Source: Vibrio sp. AND4
Lineage (GTDB): Bacteria > Pseudomonadota > Gammaproteobacteria > Enterobacterales > Vibrionaceae
NCBI RefSeq assembly: GCF_000171815.1
Contig: NZ_ABGR01000002.1
Coordinates: 248,001-312,000, forward strand
DNA: 64,000 bases
Reading direction: 5' to 3'
The notes beneath the pieces were generated by a model, which saw only the letters and a program-made list of their open reading frames with translations, was not told the origin of the DNA and ran no database searches. Shown here in pieces: positions 47,169 through 55,668 of this stretch. The stretch's first letter is position 1. The number at the start of each line of letters is the position of its first letter. The position numbers and the translations under genes were made by a program.

Positions 47169-48011
47169 TCATAGTGAGATGCGCTCTCTTAAGTAGCGTG
47201 CAAATCTTGGCTTTCCATTATGAGTATAGCCGTTATGCCGAAACGTAATTGTAGAGCCAACTGTTGGTGGTGACTTCCTCATTTCATCGGTGAAACCGCT
47301 GCCAATATAGAATTCTGTCCCATCCGGTAACTGAACGAGCATTGCCCCCATCATTCCAATGAGTCTACCCGTACCAGGCTTGTAACCTATAACAACAGCT
47401 TCTGCATCTTTAAAGCGCTTTAATTTGAGTAAGTCACTGCTTCTTCCTGCTTGATAGCGACTTGATACTTTCCGCAGCATTACGCCTTCGCCGTCATATT
47501 GCGAAATCCGGTCGAGCTGCTCAAACAAATTCATCTCACTTTGAATTGCATGATGCTCAACGTACCTAATGTGATTGGCATTCATCGCCGACACTAAATG
47601 TTTAATAACGTCGTATCGCTGTTGGTAATTACCCTCCGCATAAGGCATATCAAACAACATAAAATTGATACGTTGCCATGCCCTTTCGATTGGTATTTTA
47701 TCCAACACCGTTTGTTGGACAAGATGGAAGTTTCCTCGCCCTGCCCACAATTCACCGTCCAAAGGGTAATCGGGTAAAACATCAGTGAACCACTTGGGTG
47801 CGTTGATACGATTGCCATTACGAGTAACCAAATGTAGCCCCGTCCAGTAAGCTCTTATGCCATCCAGTTTCTCACTATACCAATATTGAGATACATCGAT
47901 TCCGTCTTGATAAGAATCGGCGAGTAAAACAGGCGGAGGGATATTTGGCTCAGCTCGCGACTGCGCGGATAGTGTTACTGCGAGTGCAATCAACGTCATT
48001 CTTAATGGCAT
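47169..48011 (-). CDS. Periplasmic ATP-dependent DNA ligase, LigE-like
   Basis: 280 residues. Signal peptide (about 1-20, SAQSRA) indicates export to the periplasm. Adenylation motif I EKLDGIR with lysine K48, motif III NFMLFDMP, motif IV EGVMLRK and motif V LLKLKRF are complete, followed by an OB fold. Small ligases of this type (LigE) occur in Vibrio, Haemophilus and Neisseria and are tied to DNA uptake or extracellular DNA. ATG 48011 was chosen since AGGA lies 6 nt upstream; a TTG at 48035 would add eight residues. It joins nicked duplex with ATP in known members. Confidence 0.88.
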   Translation of the reverse strand: MPLRMTLIALAVTLSAQSRAEPNIPPPVLLADSYQDGIDVSQYWYSEKLDGIRAYWTGLHLVTRNGNRINAPKWFTDVLPDYPLDGELWAGRGNFHLVQQTVLDKIPIERAWQRINFMLFDMPYAEGNYQQRYDVIKHLVSAMNANHIRYVEHHAIQSEMNLFEQLDRISQYDGEGVMLRKVSSRYQAGRSSDLLKLKRFKDAEAVVIGYKPGTGRLIGMMGAMLVQLPDGTEFYIGSGFTDEMRKSPPTVGSTITFRHNGYTHNGKPRFARYLRERISL

Positions 48012-48022
48012 GGAAGTCCTTA

Positions 48023-48046
48023 AACAATTCAACAATTCAACAATTC
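48023..48046 (-). repeat. Three 8-bp repeats before the ligase start
   Basis: AACAATTC occurs three times in tandem (48023, 48031, 48039), 12-35 nt upstream of the ligase ATG. Confidence 0.85.
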
Positions 48047-48198
48047 AACCTGATCATTGAATCGCATCTTTCGGTAAACATCTAACTGCATTTGGCTATC
48101 TTCGATCCATAACAATGCAAAGTGGTAATAGGATGCAAGTGCATGCACAAAGTTCGACAGATCTGGCATTTTTAAGCGTAGATTTATGGGTTTATTTG

Positions 48199-48237
48199 AT
48201 TCTCAAATTGAGAATAAGCTTATTCTCAAAATGAAAC
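48199..48237 (+). promoter_or_regulatory. Two SypG-type boxes upstream of sypA
   Basis: ATTCTCAAATTGAGAAT (48199-48215) is a perfect 17-bp palindrome, and ATTCTCAAAATGAAAC (48222-48237) is a second box. Both match TTCTCANNNTG, the SypG enhancer known in V. fischeri. They share a 22-bp palindrome at 48208-48229. Their centres lie about 92 and 69 bp before the -12 element. Confidence 0.85.
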
Positions 48238-48285
48238 CCTTCTAGTCTGTACCTTAACCCTCTGTTTTTTATGATTATTAATAAT

Positions 48286-48300
48286 TGGCACAGTCTCTGC
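48286..48300 (+). promoter_or_regulatory. Sigma-54 promoter of sypA
   Basis: TGGCACAGTCTCTGC: GG (48287) and GC (48299) are 12 nt apart, close to TGGCAC-N5-TTGC. About 40 nt before sypA. The rest of the 329-bp gap back to the ligase shows nothing else notable apart from the 8-bp repeats. Confidence 0.85.
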
Positions 48301-48340
48301 TCTGTCAGACCTAAGCAATATTCAAAATGGAGAATAAGCG

Positions 48341-48661
48341 ATGGAATTACGTAAGCAAGAAACCAATGCAAATACGCTAACTATCGAATTTTTTGGTGAT
48401 TTGGATGCCAAAGGTTGCCGTCAAGCCCAGCACCAGATTGATGAAGTAATTCACACTGATCACCATAAAGAGGTTGAAATCAGCCTGCAACATGTCCAAT
48501 TTCTTGATTCTTCAGGGATTGGTGCCATTGTTTATCTATATAAGCGCCTAGTTGAACGTGAACGCAGTATGAGTATCGAAAACGCATCGGGACAGCCGCT
48601 AGAAATCATGAGTCTGTTACGTATCAATCATGCAATTCCGGTCAACTCAAAAGGTCATTAA
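48341..48661 (+). CDS. sypA: SypA-like STAS-domain regulator
   Basis: 106 residues, one STAS (anti-anti-sigma-like) domain. The phosphorylation region LDSSGIG (D56-S57-S58-G59) is intact. In V. fischeri unphosphorylated SypA is needed for polysaccharide output, and SypE controls it through serine phosphorylation. Here no sypE gene is present in the cluster. GGAG lies 8 nt before ATG 48341. First gene of the locus, under a sigma-54 promoter. Confidence 0.85.
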   Translation: MELRKQETNANTLTIEFFGDLDAKGCRQAQHQIDEVIHTDHHKEVEISLQHVQFLDSSGIGAIVYLYKRLVERERSMSIENASGQPLEIMSLLRINHAIPVNSKGH

Positions 48662-48686
48662 GAAACCGGTGAATACGGAGGTTGGC

Positions 48687-49541
48687 ATGGTAAGATCTTT
48701 TCGACAATGCGTAATAGTCACGCTCGCGGTCGTCATTTTTGGTTGCTCAACATTTAACTACCCCGAGCATGGTCAGGGCGGGATGGCGGAAAGCTACCAA
48801 GATATTTCAATCGAGAACTACCAATTTTCGCCCGTAATGCCAGACGAACCTCTTGGGCCAGAACACGGTTTACGCTTCGATTGGCAGCTCACCAAATTAC
48901 ATTTGGATGCACTAATACAAGAGGGAGCACGCTGGTGTTTCCCCGCCGCGGTCGTACAGGCATTACAAAAACAAAACCGGATTGCTCGTGAGCTCGAAGG
49001 TGGGTTAATGCTGGATGCCGCTAACGACATTGTGATACAGCGTCGCCGACTCAACCTACTCGAACAGCAACTAGACTATGTGCTGTCACAAACCACCTGT
49101 AAACCACCGCAGGATATAGAAGCGTTTCGAAACGATCTCAGTATCGTCGCCAATATTTACGACCTGCTCAACGTAGACAACCAGTTCGCAATCGACTCTG
49201 CAGAAATCAACCCTAAATATATGGGCCACCTAGCCGAAGCCGCTTATATTCTACGAGACCACCCTTACCTTTCACTGGTTGTAACAGGACACGCTGACGC
49301 CACCGGCACACCAGAGTACAACTCGCAGCTCGCACAAAACCGAGCAGAGCAAGTGAAACGCTACTTGACTGTATTTGGTATCACCTCCGACCGTGTACAA
49401 ACGAAATCTGTCGGCGAATCGCTACCCTTGTACGAAGGACAAACGCCCGGTGTGCGTCTAACCAATCGCCGTGTCAGCATTGAAGTACTCAGCGGGCAGT
49501 CTGACACTGGGGCAGAGATGGATACGGGAGAGTCATTATGA
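48687..49541 (+). CDS. sypB: SypB-like OmpA-family lipoprotein
   Basis: 284 residues. Signal peptide with lipobox VIFGC near residue 20, so an outer-membrane lipoprotein. A helical middle and an OmpA-like C-terminus (about 185-275: VTGHADATGTPEYN, NRAEQVKRYL, NRRVSIEV) that should hold peptidoglycan. ATG 48687 has GGAGG 5-6 nt upstream; the longer frame from 48630 overlaps sypA. It overlaps sypC by four bases. Likely links the polysaccharide exporter to the wall. Confidence 0.85.
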   Translation: MVRSFRQCVIVTLAVVIFGCSTFNYPEHGQGGMAESYQDISIENYQFSPVMPDEPLGPEHGLRFDWQLTKLHLDALIQEGARWCFPAAVVQALQKQNRIARELEGGLMLDAANDIVIQRRRLNLLEQQLDYVLSQTTCKPPQDIEAFRNDLSIVANIYDLLNVDNQFAIDSAEINPKYMGHLAEAAYILRDHPYLSLVVTGHADATGTPEYNSQLAQNRAEQVKRYLTVFGITSDRVQTKSVGESLPLYEGQTPGVRLTNRRVSIEVLSGQSDTGAEMDTGESL

Positions 49542-51637
49542 GCATTCTTAGAGCGTTCTTTCTCATTGTGATACTGGGCTTGCTCGCCACAAACTTTGCG
49601 AATGCTTCACAGGATGATGTCGTTAAAGTCGGTGACTTGGTTCAAATCAACCTTCCCGGAGAAACCTCTTTAAACAAAGGCTTCCAGGTCGACAAACGTG
49701 GTCGAATCAACTTGCCCGAAATTGGGCCAGTGCTTGTTGCTGGTTATAACGAGGCTCAATTACAAAGCGTCATTTTAGATAATCTCAAAACCGCATTTAA
49801 AGATGTAGGCAGTGTACGTGTGTTCGTTAAAGAACAGCAGTTACTTGTATCTGTACAAGGTTATGTGGTCAAACCGGGGGAATACACTCTGCCCTCTGGC
49901 TCTAACATCCAGATGTTCCTTTATAAAGCTGGAGGCCTCCGTGCTGGTGCCCAATTAGACAAAATCATCGTAAAGCGAGGCAACAAGAATATAGAATTTG
50001 ACTATAAACGTTTTCTCGATTCGGGTGATGATTCACAATTGCCAACGTTGAAATCTTTAGATGTTCTTTTTGTCCCGGCTTCACCACTAGTGGGTAATAT
50101 CGAGCAAGAGTTCGATGCAGCGAAACTGGCAAACTCTGGTGACAGTGCAGATTCTGCTCGTGCGATTAAAGTTTTTGGCGAGGTAAACGCACCCGGCTCA
50201 TTCACTTATAGGCCGAATACAACCCTCGTTGATGTGGTGATGCGCGCTGGGGGGGTTACTCGCTATGCCAGTGTTGAGCAAATTCGTGTCATCACGGACA
50301 ACAAACCAATGATGTTTAACCTAAAACGCTATTTAGACACCGGTGATCAAAACTTACTTCCAGAAATTCTACCAGGCGCTACTATTTTTGTACCTAAACA
50401 AGAAGAGGAAATAAAATCCGGAGCAAACGTGGTTTATGTTATGGGTGAAGTTGCTCATCCCGGCGCGTATGAAGGCAAAAAAGGCGCGAGTTTCATGGAT
50501 ATTCTCGCCAACGCCGGAGGGCCAACCCGCTTTGCTGAATCTCGTCAAATTCGCGTAATAAAAGCTGACGGTGATGTGATCAACTTTGACCTAACGGCCC
50601 ACACCGAAGGCTTGTCAAAACAACGTGTTCCTGTGGTCGGCCCAGGCGATGCGATATTTGTACCAGAGAAAACCGATATGAACGAAAAATCGTGGCTCAA
50701 AGTAGCACCGAGTCGCGCTGTCGCCGTGATGGGTGAAGTCGAGCGCCCCGGGCGCATTGAGTGGTCAAACGAAATGGACTTAATCGATTTAATTGCCCAT
50801 GTTGGCGGCCCTACTCGCCGCGCAGATACAAGTAAAATTGAGATCGCCAACAATGGGAAGGCCACAACATTCGATTTGGACAAATACATACTTCAAGGGT
50901 CGCCACAGTCTAAATTACCCAGTGTATCTGCAGGCACGGTTGTTCGTATTCATGCGCTCCCCGACGACCCATCAGACAATAAATCGCAATGGGTGAGCCA
51001 AAGTTCTGATGCGTCTATCTACGTATTTGGTCAAATCAATGCACCTGGTCGTTATCGTTTCACAACGGAGATGCACTTCCTTGATATTCTCTCAGCAGCC
51101 GACGGACCTACAAAGGATGCTGACATTCACAACATTAGAGTGACACATCGCGGCCTAGGTTACGCTAAAGTCAGTAAACTCAATTTATCACTTTATTTTG
51201 AAACTGGTGATGAGTCGATACTGCCGAACGTACGCCCTGGTGATACCATCTATATCCCAGAAAAAAACAAGAACTGGCTAGACCGTTCGAAAGAATCTAC
51301 GGTCCGTGTGTTGGGTGAGGTCCGCTCTCCGGGTCGCTATGCCTTCAACGACAACATGACTATTCTCGATTTACTCGCTGAAGCAGGCGGACCAAGCGAC
51401 AGTGCCTACGTCGAAAAGATCAGCGTGGTTAACATGTCCTGCTGCCAAGGTCAGGCGCGTGTGTTCAACTTAGTTGAATTCAGTAAAACCGCCAATATTT
51501 ACGATCTGCCTGTAATTCGTATGGGCGATACGATTTATGTTCCGCATAAAGACGAAAGCTTTGCTGAAAAGGCCCGCGCTGGTCTACGAGACCTGCTACA
51601 AATTACCACCACCATAGTGTTAATAGGAGCGCTGTAA
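49538..51637 (+). CDS. sypC: SypC-like polysaccharide export protein (OPX, six SLBB repeats)
   Basis: 699 residues. Signal peptide cut near ANASQ, then the Wza-type export domain (about 25-110), then six SLBB-like repeats, each with a GEV-x-x-PG start and a GG turn (first GYVVKPGEY near 110; others near 215, 300, 395, 490, 590). The C-terminus ends in a hydrophobic helix, LQITTTIVLIGAL, as in outer-membrane-spanning OPX proteins. It forms the exit pore for the polymer. It overlaps sypB (ATGA) and sypD (one base). Confidence 0.88.
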   Translation: MSILRAFFLIVILGLLATNFANASQDDVVKVGDLVQINLPGETSLNKGFQVDKRGRINLPEIGPVLVAGYNEAQLQSVILDNLKTAFKDVGSVRVFVKEQQLLVSVQGYVVKPGEYTLPSGSNIQMFLYKAGGLRAGAQLDKIIVKRGNKNIEFDYKRFLDSGDDSQLPTLKSLDVLFVPASPLVGNIEQEFDAAKLANSGDSADSARAIKVFGEVNAPGSFTYRPNTTLVDVVMRAGGVTRYASVEQIRVITDNKPMMFNLKRYLDTGDQNLLPEILPGATIFVPKQEEEIKSGANVVYVMGEVAHPGAYEGKKGASFMDILANAGGPTRFAESRQIRVIKADGDVINFDLTAHTEGLSKQRVPVVGPGDAIFVPEKTDMNEKSWLKVAPSRAVAVMGEVERPGRIEWSNEMDLIDLIAHVGGPTRRADTSKIEIANNGKATTFDLDKYILQGSPQSKLPSVSAGTVVRIHALPDDPSDNKSQWVSQSSDASIYVFGQINAPGRYRFTTEMHFLDILSAADGPTKDADIHNIRVTHRGLGYAKVSKLNLSLYFETGDESILPNVRPGDTIYIPEKNKNWLDRSKESTVRVLGEVRSPGRYAFNDNMTILDLLAEAGGPSDSAYVEKISVVNMSCCQGQARVFNLVEFSKTANIYDLPVIRMGDTIYVPHKDESFAEKARAGLRDLLQITTTIVLIGAL

Positions 51638-52326
51638 TGACCATTCCTGCAACGCATGCTGAAATAGAACAGATCTATCTTCAAAGTGAACTCAAAGGCT
51701 ACAAGTCTATTTGTGTGCTTGCCTGTCAGTCAGAAGATGGCCTTACATCAATTGCTTCTGCGATTGCAGAACGTTTGATACTTGCGGGTCATAGAACACT
51801 TTATGTTGACTTGAACCTTTTCAAGCCAGCCTATAGCACCGTGCATGCCTTCAATGAGGACTCCGAGGAAGTTGGACAGCTGATTGCTCACAAAGAAGAT
51901 CATCAGATACTCGTTGGGTTAACGGCGCCTGTTCTTGCACGCACACAGCTTACCTACCGCGATCCAGCAATGCTTCGTCGTGTGGTTGATACCTGGCTCG
52001 AGCAGTACGATCGAGTGGTCATTGATACCTCTCCTATACTTAGCATCAATCGAAGCAATATTCCCGCGCAGGTTGTCGCAGGTGTCTGCAATGCTTGTGT
52101 ATTGGTTGCCTGCTATGGCTCAACCACTACCAAACAAATAACCCAAGCTAAAGCGCTACTAGATACAAGTAACGCAAACCTCTTAGGTGCAGTTTTAAAC
52201 ATGAAACATCATGTGAGCTTGAAAGATGAACTCATTATCCGTATTAACAAACTGAGCTTTATATCCGAAACGCTCAAAGCAAAAATATCTCAACAAATAA
52301 GAAGTAGTGAATTGTTTACCCTATAG
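51637..52326 (+). CDS. sypD: SypD-like BY-kinase-type ATPase, P-loop lysine missing
   Basis: 229 residues, MinD/BY-kinase fold without a membrane part. The P-loop reads CQSEDGLTSIA where the family has GEGK[ST]: leucine replaces lysine. Walker A' is degenerate (YVDLNLFKP) and Walker B VVIDTSP is clear. No C-terminal tyrosine cluster exists (end IRSSELFTL). Such proteins pair with Wzz-like proteins such as the SypO-like one here to set chain length. Loss of the lysine suggests it does not hydrolyse ATP. Confidence 0.8.
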   Translation: MTIPATHAEIEQIYLQSELKGYKSICVLACQSEDGLTSIASAIAERLILAGHRTLYVDLNLFKPAYSTVHAFNEDSEEVGQLIAHKEDHQILVGLTAPVLARTQLTYRDPAMLRRVVDTWLEQYDRVVIDTSPILSINRSNIPAQVVAGVCNACVLVACYGSTTTKQITQAKALLDTSNANLLGAVLNMKHHVSLKDELIIRINKLSFISETLKAKISQQIRSSELFTL

Positions 52327-52338
52327 GGAGAGCACGCC

Positions 52339-52722
52339 ATGGATACTAAAACAAACACGGCGTTGGAGCCTGAGTTAGTTGATGAGTTAATTCTTCAACA
52401 AATGGTCAAAGATACGTGTGCGGATATCATGCCCACTTTAATCGAACATTACATTGATGAGTCGCGCGAGCGTGTTAAAAAGATACAGCAAGCATTAACG
52501 AACCAAGACAAAGAAATGTTGGAGTTTGAAGTACACACTCTAGGCAGTTCGGCACTTGCCCTAGGCAATCGGACCCTCTCTCGACATGCAAGAGAGATAG
52601 AAAGACACTGTGTTGAAGGTGACTCAGAACTCGCTTTCACTGCCTGCCACTTATTACCAGAGCTCGCGGAACAGTCATTTATCGCGCTAAACCAAAGAAA
52701 AGAGCGAGGTTTTGAAGACTAG
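52339..52722 (+). CDS. Stand-alone Hpt phosphotransfer protein in the sypE/F position
   Basis: 127 residues, four-helix Hpt domain with phospho-histidine H66 in HTLGSSALALGN. No kinase or receiver domain. It sits between sypD and sypG, where V. fischeri has sypE and sypF; SypF there is a hybrid kinase ending in an Hpt that feeds SypG. GGAGAG lies 6-7 nt before ATG 52339. Likely relays phosphate to the SypG receiver D53 from a kinase encoded elsewhere. Confidence 0.87.
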   Translation: MDTKTNTALEPELVDELILQQMVKDTCADIMPTLIEHYIDESRERVKKIQQALTNQDKEMLEFEVHTLGSSALALGNRTLSRHAREIERHCVEGDSELAFTACHLLPELAEQSFIALNQRKERGFED

Positions 52723-52803
52723 GTATGGGCTAACGAATTTCGTCCACCAAATTCGTAAACTTTCTGCAATCGTTACTGCTTGTGCTAATACTTAAATATA
52801 AAG

Positions 52804-52820
52804 ATTCTCAAAATGAGAAA
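52804..52820 (+). promoter_or_regulatory. SypG-type box upstream of sypG
   Basis: ATTCTCAAAATGAGAAA, a near-palindrome matching the other boxes, 112 bp before the sypG start. I see no -24/-12 promoter at the usual 90 bp downstream. Confidence 0.75.
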
Positions 52821-52931
52821 CACATAGAAACAATCAGCTTGAGGTAACAACGTTCGATTCATCATCAATTCATATATCTCAAGTCGACTTAGCACACGAC
52901 AACAACAAATTAAACAAGTTGGGAAAGGATT

Positions 52932-54458
52932 ATGAGACCAAGGGTATTATTGGTAGAAGACTCTACCTCATTGGCTATACTGTACAAACAATACGTTAAA
53001 GATGAACCTTACGATATCTTCCACGTGGAAACGGGGCGTGAAGCCATACAGTTCATTGACCGAGACAAACCGCAACTTATTATTCTCGACCTAAAACTGC
53101 CTGATATGTCCGGAGAAGAAGTTCTTGACTGGATCAATGAACGTGAGATTCCGACTTCAGTCATTATCGCTACAGCACATGGCAGCGTTGATTTAGCCGT
53201 CAACCTTATTCAAAAAGGGGCAGATGATTTCTTAGAAAAACCCATCAATGCTGACCGTTTGAAAACCTCCGTTGCTTTGCACTTAAAACGCGCCAAACTC
53301 GAGAGTCTGGTCGAGAATATCCAGTCCACGTTCGATCGCCGCTTTTATCATGGGTTTATTGGCTCTAGTCTCATAATGCAAGCCGTGTACAAAACCATTG
53401 ATGCCGTTGCTCCAACCTCCGCTAACGTGTTTATCGTTGGTGAAAGTGGAACGGGGAAAGAAGTGTGCGCAGAGGCGGTCCACCAGCAAAGCGATCGTAG
53501 AGATAAGCCTTTCATCGCGATTAATTGCGGCGCAATCCCTCGAGATTTGATGGAGAGTGAAATGTTCGGTCATGTAAAAGGCGCGTTTACTGGCGCAACC
53601 ACTGACCGTAAAGGCGCAGCTACACTTGCACATGGGGGGACGCTTTTCCTGGACGAACTTTGTGAAATGGAACTTGATATGCAGAAAAAGTTGTTACGCT
53701 TTCTGCAAACAGGAACCTACACGCCGTTAGGTGGCACGAAAGAAATGAAGGCCAATGTCCGTATTATCTGTGCCACCAACCGAGACCCTCTAATGGAATT
53801 GGAACAGGGACGTTTTCGTGAAGACTTGTATTATCGCGTGCATGTTGTTCCTATTGTACTGCCCCCACTTCGAGAAAGAGGCAGTGATATTGTCACTCTA
53901 GCTAAACACTTTCTACTCACTTATGCCAAGCAAGATAAGAAGAAATTCAGGCACATTGATAAAGACGCTCAGCGAGTGATAAGAAACTATTCTTGGCCCG
54001 GGAACGTACGTCAACTACAAAACATCATTCGTAACATTGTAGTTTTGAACAATGAGGACAAGGTGTCGTTACAACACTTACCAGTTCAACTTACTAATAA
54101 GCCTAAGAAATCACAATCTACAGTAGCATCTAACGCTGGAGGTGGAATAGAAATGAATCTGGCCACCGAACAAAATGAACCAGTCCAAACCGTTTTTGTA
54201 CCACCGCAAGCAACAAATGCAGTTATTTCTTTTGCTGGGTCAGAAATATCCGCCACACAAAGGGATTCTGTCTATTTCAATTCGGACGGTACGATACGCC
54301 CAATGTGGAAAGTGGAACGTGAAGCGATCCAAAACGCGATAGCTTACTGTGATGGAAATGTACTCAATGCCGCTGTGATGCTGGAGCTCAGCCCATCAAC
54401 GGTTTATCGTAAAAAGCAAGCTTGGGAATCGGATGAAGCTAATCTCGAACAATCATGA
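52932..54458 (+). CDS. sypG: SypG-like sigma-54-dependent response regulator
   Basis: 508 residues. Receiver domain with D53 (ILDLKLP), AAA+ domain with Walker A GESGTGKE near 176 and the GAFTGA loop for sigma-54, and a Fis-type HTH (NVLNAAVMLELSPSTVYRKKQAW) at the end. About 70 extra residues rich in Ser/Asn/Gln separate AAA+ from HTH. It should bind the TTCTCA boxes and drive sypA, sypI and sypP. AAAGGA precedes ATG. Overlaps sypH by 26 nt. Confidence 0.92.
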   Translation: MRPRVLLVEDSTSLAILYKQYVKDEPYDIFHVETGREAIQFIDRDKPQLIILDLKLPDMSGEEVLDWINEREIPTSVIIATAHGSVDLAVNLIQKGADDFLEKPINADRLKTSVALHLKRAKLESLVENIQSTFDRRFYHGFIGSSLIMQAVYKTIDAVAPTSANVFIVGESGTGKEVCAEAVHQQSDRRDKPFIAINCGAIPRDLMESEMFGHVKGAFTGATTDRKGAATLAHGGTLFLDELCEMELDMQKKLLRFLQTGTYTPLGGTKEMKANVRIICATNRDPLMELEQGRFREDLYYRVHVVPIVLPPLRERGSDIVTLAKHFLLTYAKQDKKKFRHIDKDAQRVIRNYSWPGNVRQLQNIIRNIVVLNNEDKVSLQHLPVQLTNKPKKSQSTVASNAGGGIEMNLATEQNEPVQTVFVPPQATNAVISFAGSEISATQRDSVYFNSDGTIRPMWKVEREAIQNAIAYCDGNVLNAAVMLELSPSTVYRKKQAWESDEANLEQS

Positions 54459-55515
54459 GATACCTATGATTGGCGAAGTCTGGATACTGTTGGACAGCGG
54501 TATATTTGGCGGAATTGAGAGCCACGTGATTGAACTAAGTCGAGGATTAATGGTTTCGAATGTTCACGTAAGGGTCGTATTGGTATCAGAACACTCACCG
54601 CCAACGCCTCTTTTTGGAAAACTCAAGCACGAGAATATCCCTGTCAGTTACCTTTGGCACCTTTGCCCTAAGTCGGAACGCTCCAACGCTATTTCTGTGA
54701 AACAAATAACCAGTGCAGTCGCCGAGTATCAACCGAATGTTATTCACACACACGGATACAAAGCTGGGGTATTAGCCAGAAGTGCGAGATTATTTACGCG
54801 AACTTTCCCCCGCCTTATTTCGACGTATCACGCAGGTGAAACCCCCAAAGGGAAAGTCTGGTTTTATGACTGGATTGATCGACACTCTGGTCACCTTTCA
54901 GACCATTGTTTTTCGGTTAGCCAAACAATACAGCGTAAGGTGCTTACTCAATCAGAATTACTTAATAACTTTGTATCTGTTCCTAAACCTAAGCAGGACT
55001 GTCCCTACAAGGAAATTGCTTTTGTTGGTCGCCTTAGCTACGAGAAAGGTGCAGATCAGTTTATGGAAATCGCGCGGCACATTCCTGATTCTTCGTTTTC
55101 TATCTATGGTGATGGGCCTGAAAAGTCATCATTGTCTACAAATGCGCCCCCCAATGTGTTTTTTCATGGATACCAAAACGACATGAATGTTGTTTGGAGC
55201 AACATCAGCGTTCTCATAATTTCATCCCGCTATGAAGGCTTACCAATGGTGGCTCTGGAGGCAATGGCTCGTGGCATTGTCGTGATCAGCCTTAACGTGG
55301 GCCGCCTTCCAGATTTAATCGAAAATGGAAAAAATGGGTTTATTGCAAACGACCTACCCGCGCTCATCAATAGGGTCGATCTCTGGTTGACCATGAGTCA
55401 CAGTGAACAATACTCGCTGCGTCTACAAGCGATTGAGACCATCAAAAATCACTACTCCACCAGTTGTATCATTCCTATTCTGATTGAGCGTTACCAAATT
55501 GAAATAACTGCCTGA
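54433..55515 (+). CDS. sypH: SypH-like glycosyltransferase (GT4)
   Basis: 360 residues, GT-B fold. N-terminal GGIESHVIELSRGL, THGYKAG, and the C-terminal donor domain with FVGRLSYEKGADQF and the E-x7-E motif SSRYEGLPMVALEAMARG. Adds a sugar to the lipid-linked repeat unit; the sugar is unknown. ATG 54433 has GGGAA 5-6 nt upstream, inside sypG. Confidence 0.87.
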   Translation: MKLISNNHEIPMIGEVWILLDSGIFGGIESHVIELSRGLMVSNVHVRVVLVSEHSPPTPLFGKLKHENIPVSYLWHLCPKSERSNAISVKQITSAVAEYQPNVIHTHGYKAGVLARSARLFTRTFPRLISTYHAGETPKGKVWFYDWIDRHSGHLSDHCFSVSQTIQRKVLTQSELLNNFVSVPKPKQDCPYKEIAFVGRLSYEKGADQFMEIARHIPDSSFSIYGDGPEKSSLSTNAPPNVFFHGYQNDMNVVWSNISVLIISSRYEGLPMVALEAMARGIVVISLNVGRLPDLIENGKNGFIANDLPALINRVDLWLTMSHSEQYSLRLQAIETIKNHYSTSCIIPILIERYQIEITA

Positions 55516-55524
55516 TGCATATCC

Positions 55525-55540
55525 ATTCTCAAATTGAGAA
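55525..55540 (+). promoter_or_regulatory. SypG-type box upstream of sypI
   Basis: ATTCTCAAATTGAGAA, the same palindrome as at sypA (16 of 16 shared bases), 93 bp upstream of the -12 element. Confidence 0.85.
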
Positions 55541-55612
55541 GGTTCGATCATAGCTTTATCTCTTTCCTTGTTTTCCTTTTAAAAAACATAATTTTAAACC
55601 AATGGCATATTT

Positions 55613-55627
55613 TGGCATCTCGGTTGC
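55613..55627 (+). promoter_or_regulatory. Sigma-54 promoter of sypI
   Basis: TGGCATCTCGGTTGC: GG at 55614 and GC at 55626, 12 nt apart. 42 nt before the start codon. Confidence 0.85.
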
Positions 55628-55668
55628 AATAGATATATCTCGAAGGTTGGCTTAAAGAGGTAAAGATT

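Noticed and set aside
52821..52931. Sigma-54 promoter for sypG
   Set aside because: No GG-N10-GC pair with the TGGCA/TTGC context was found in this stretch.
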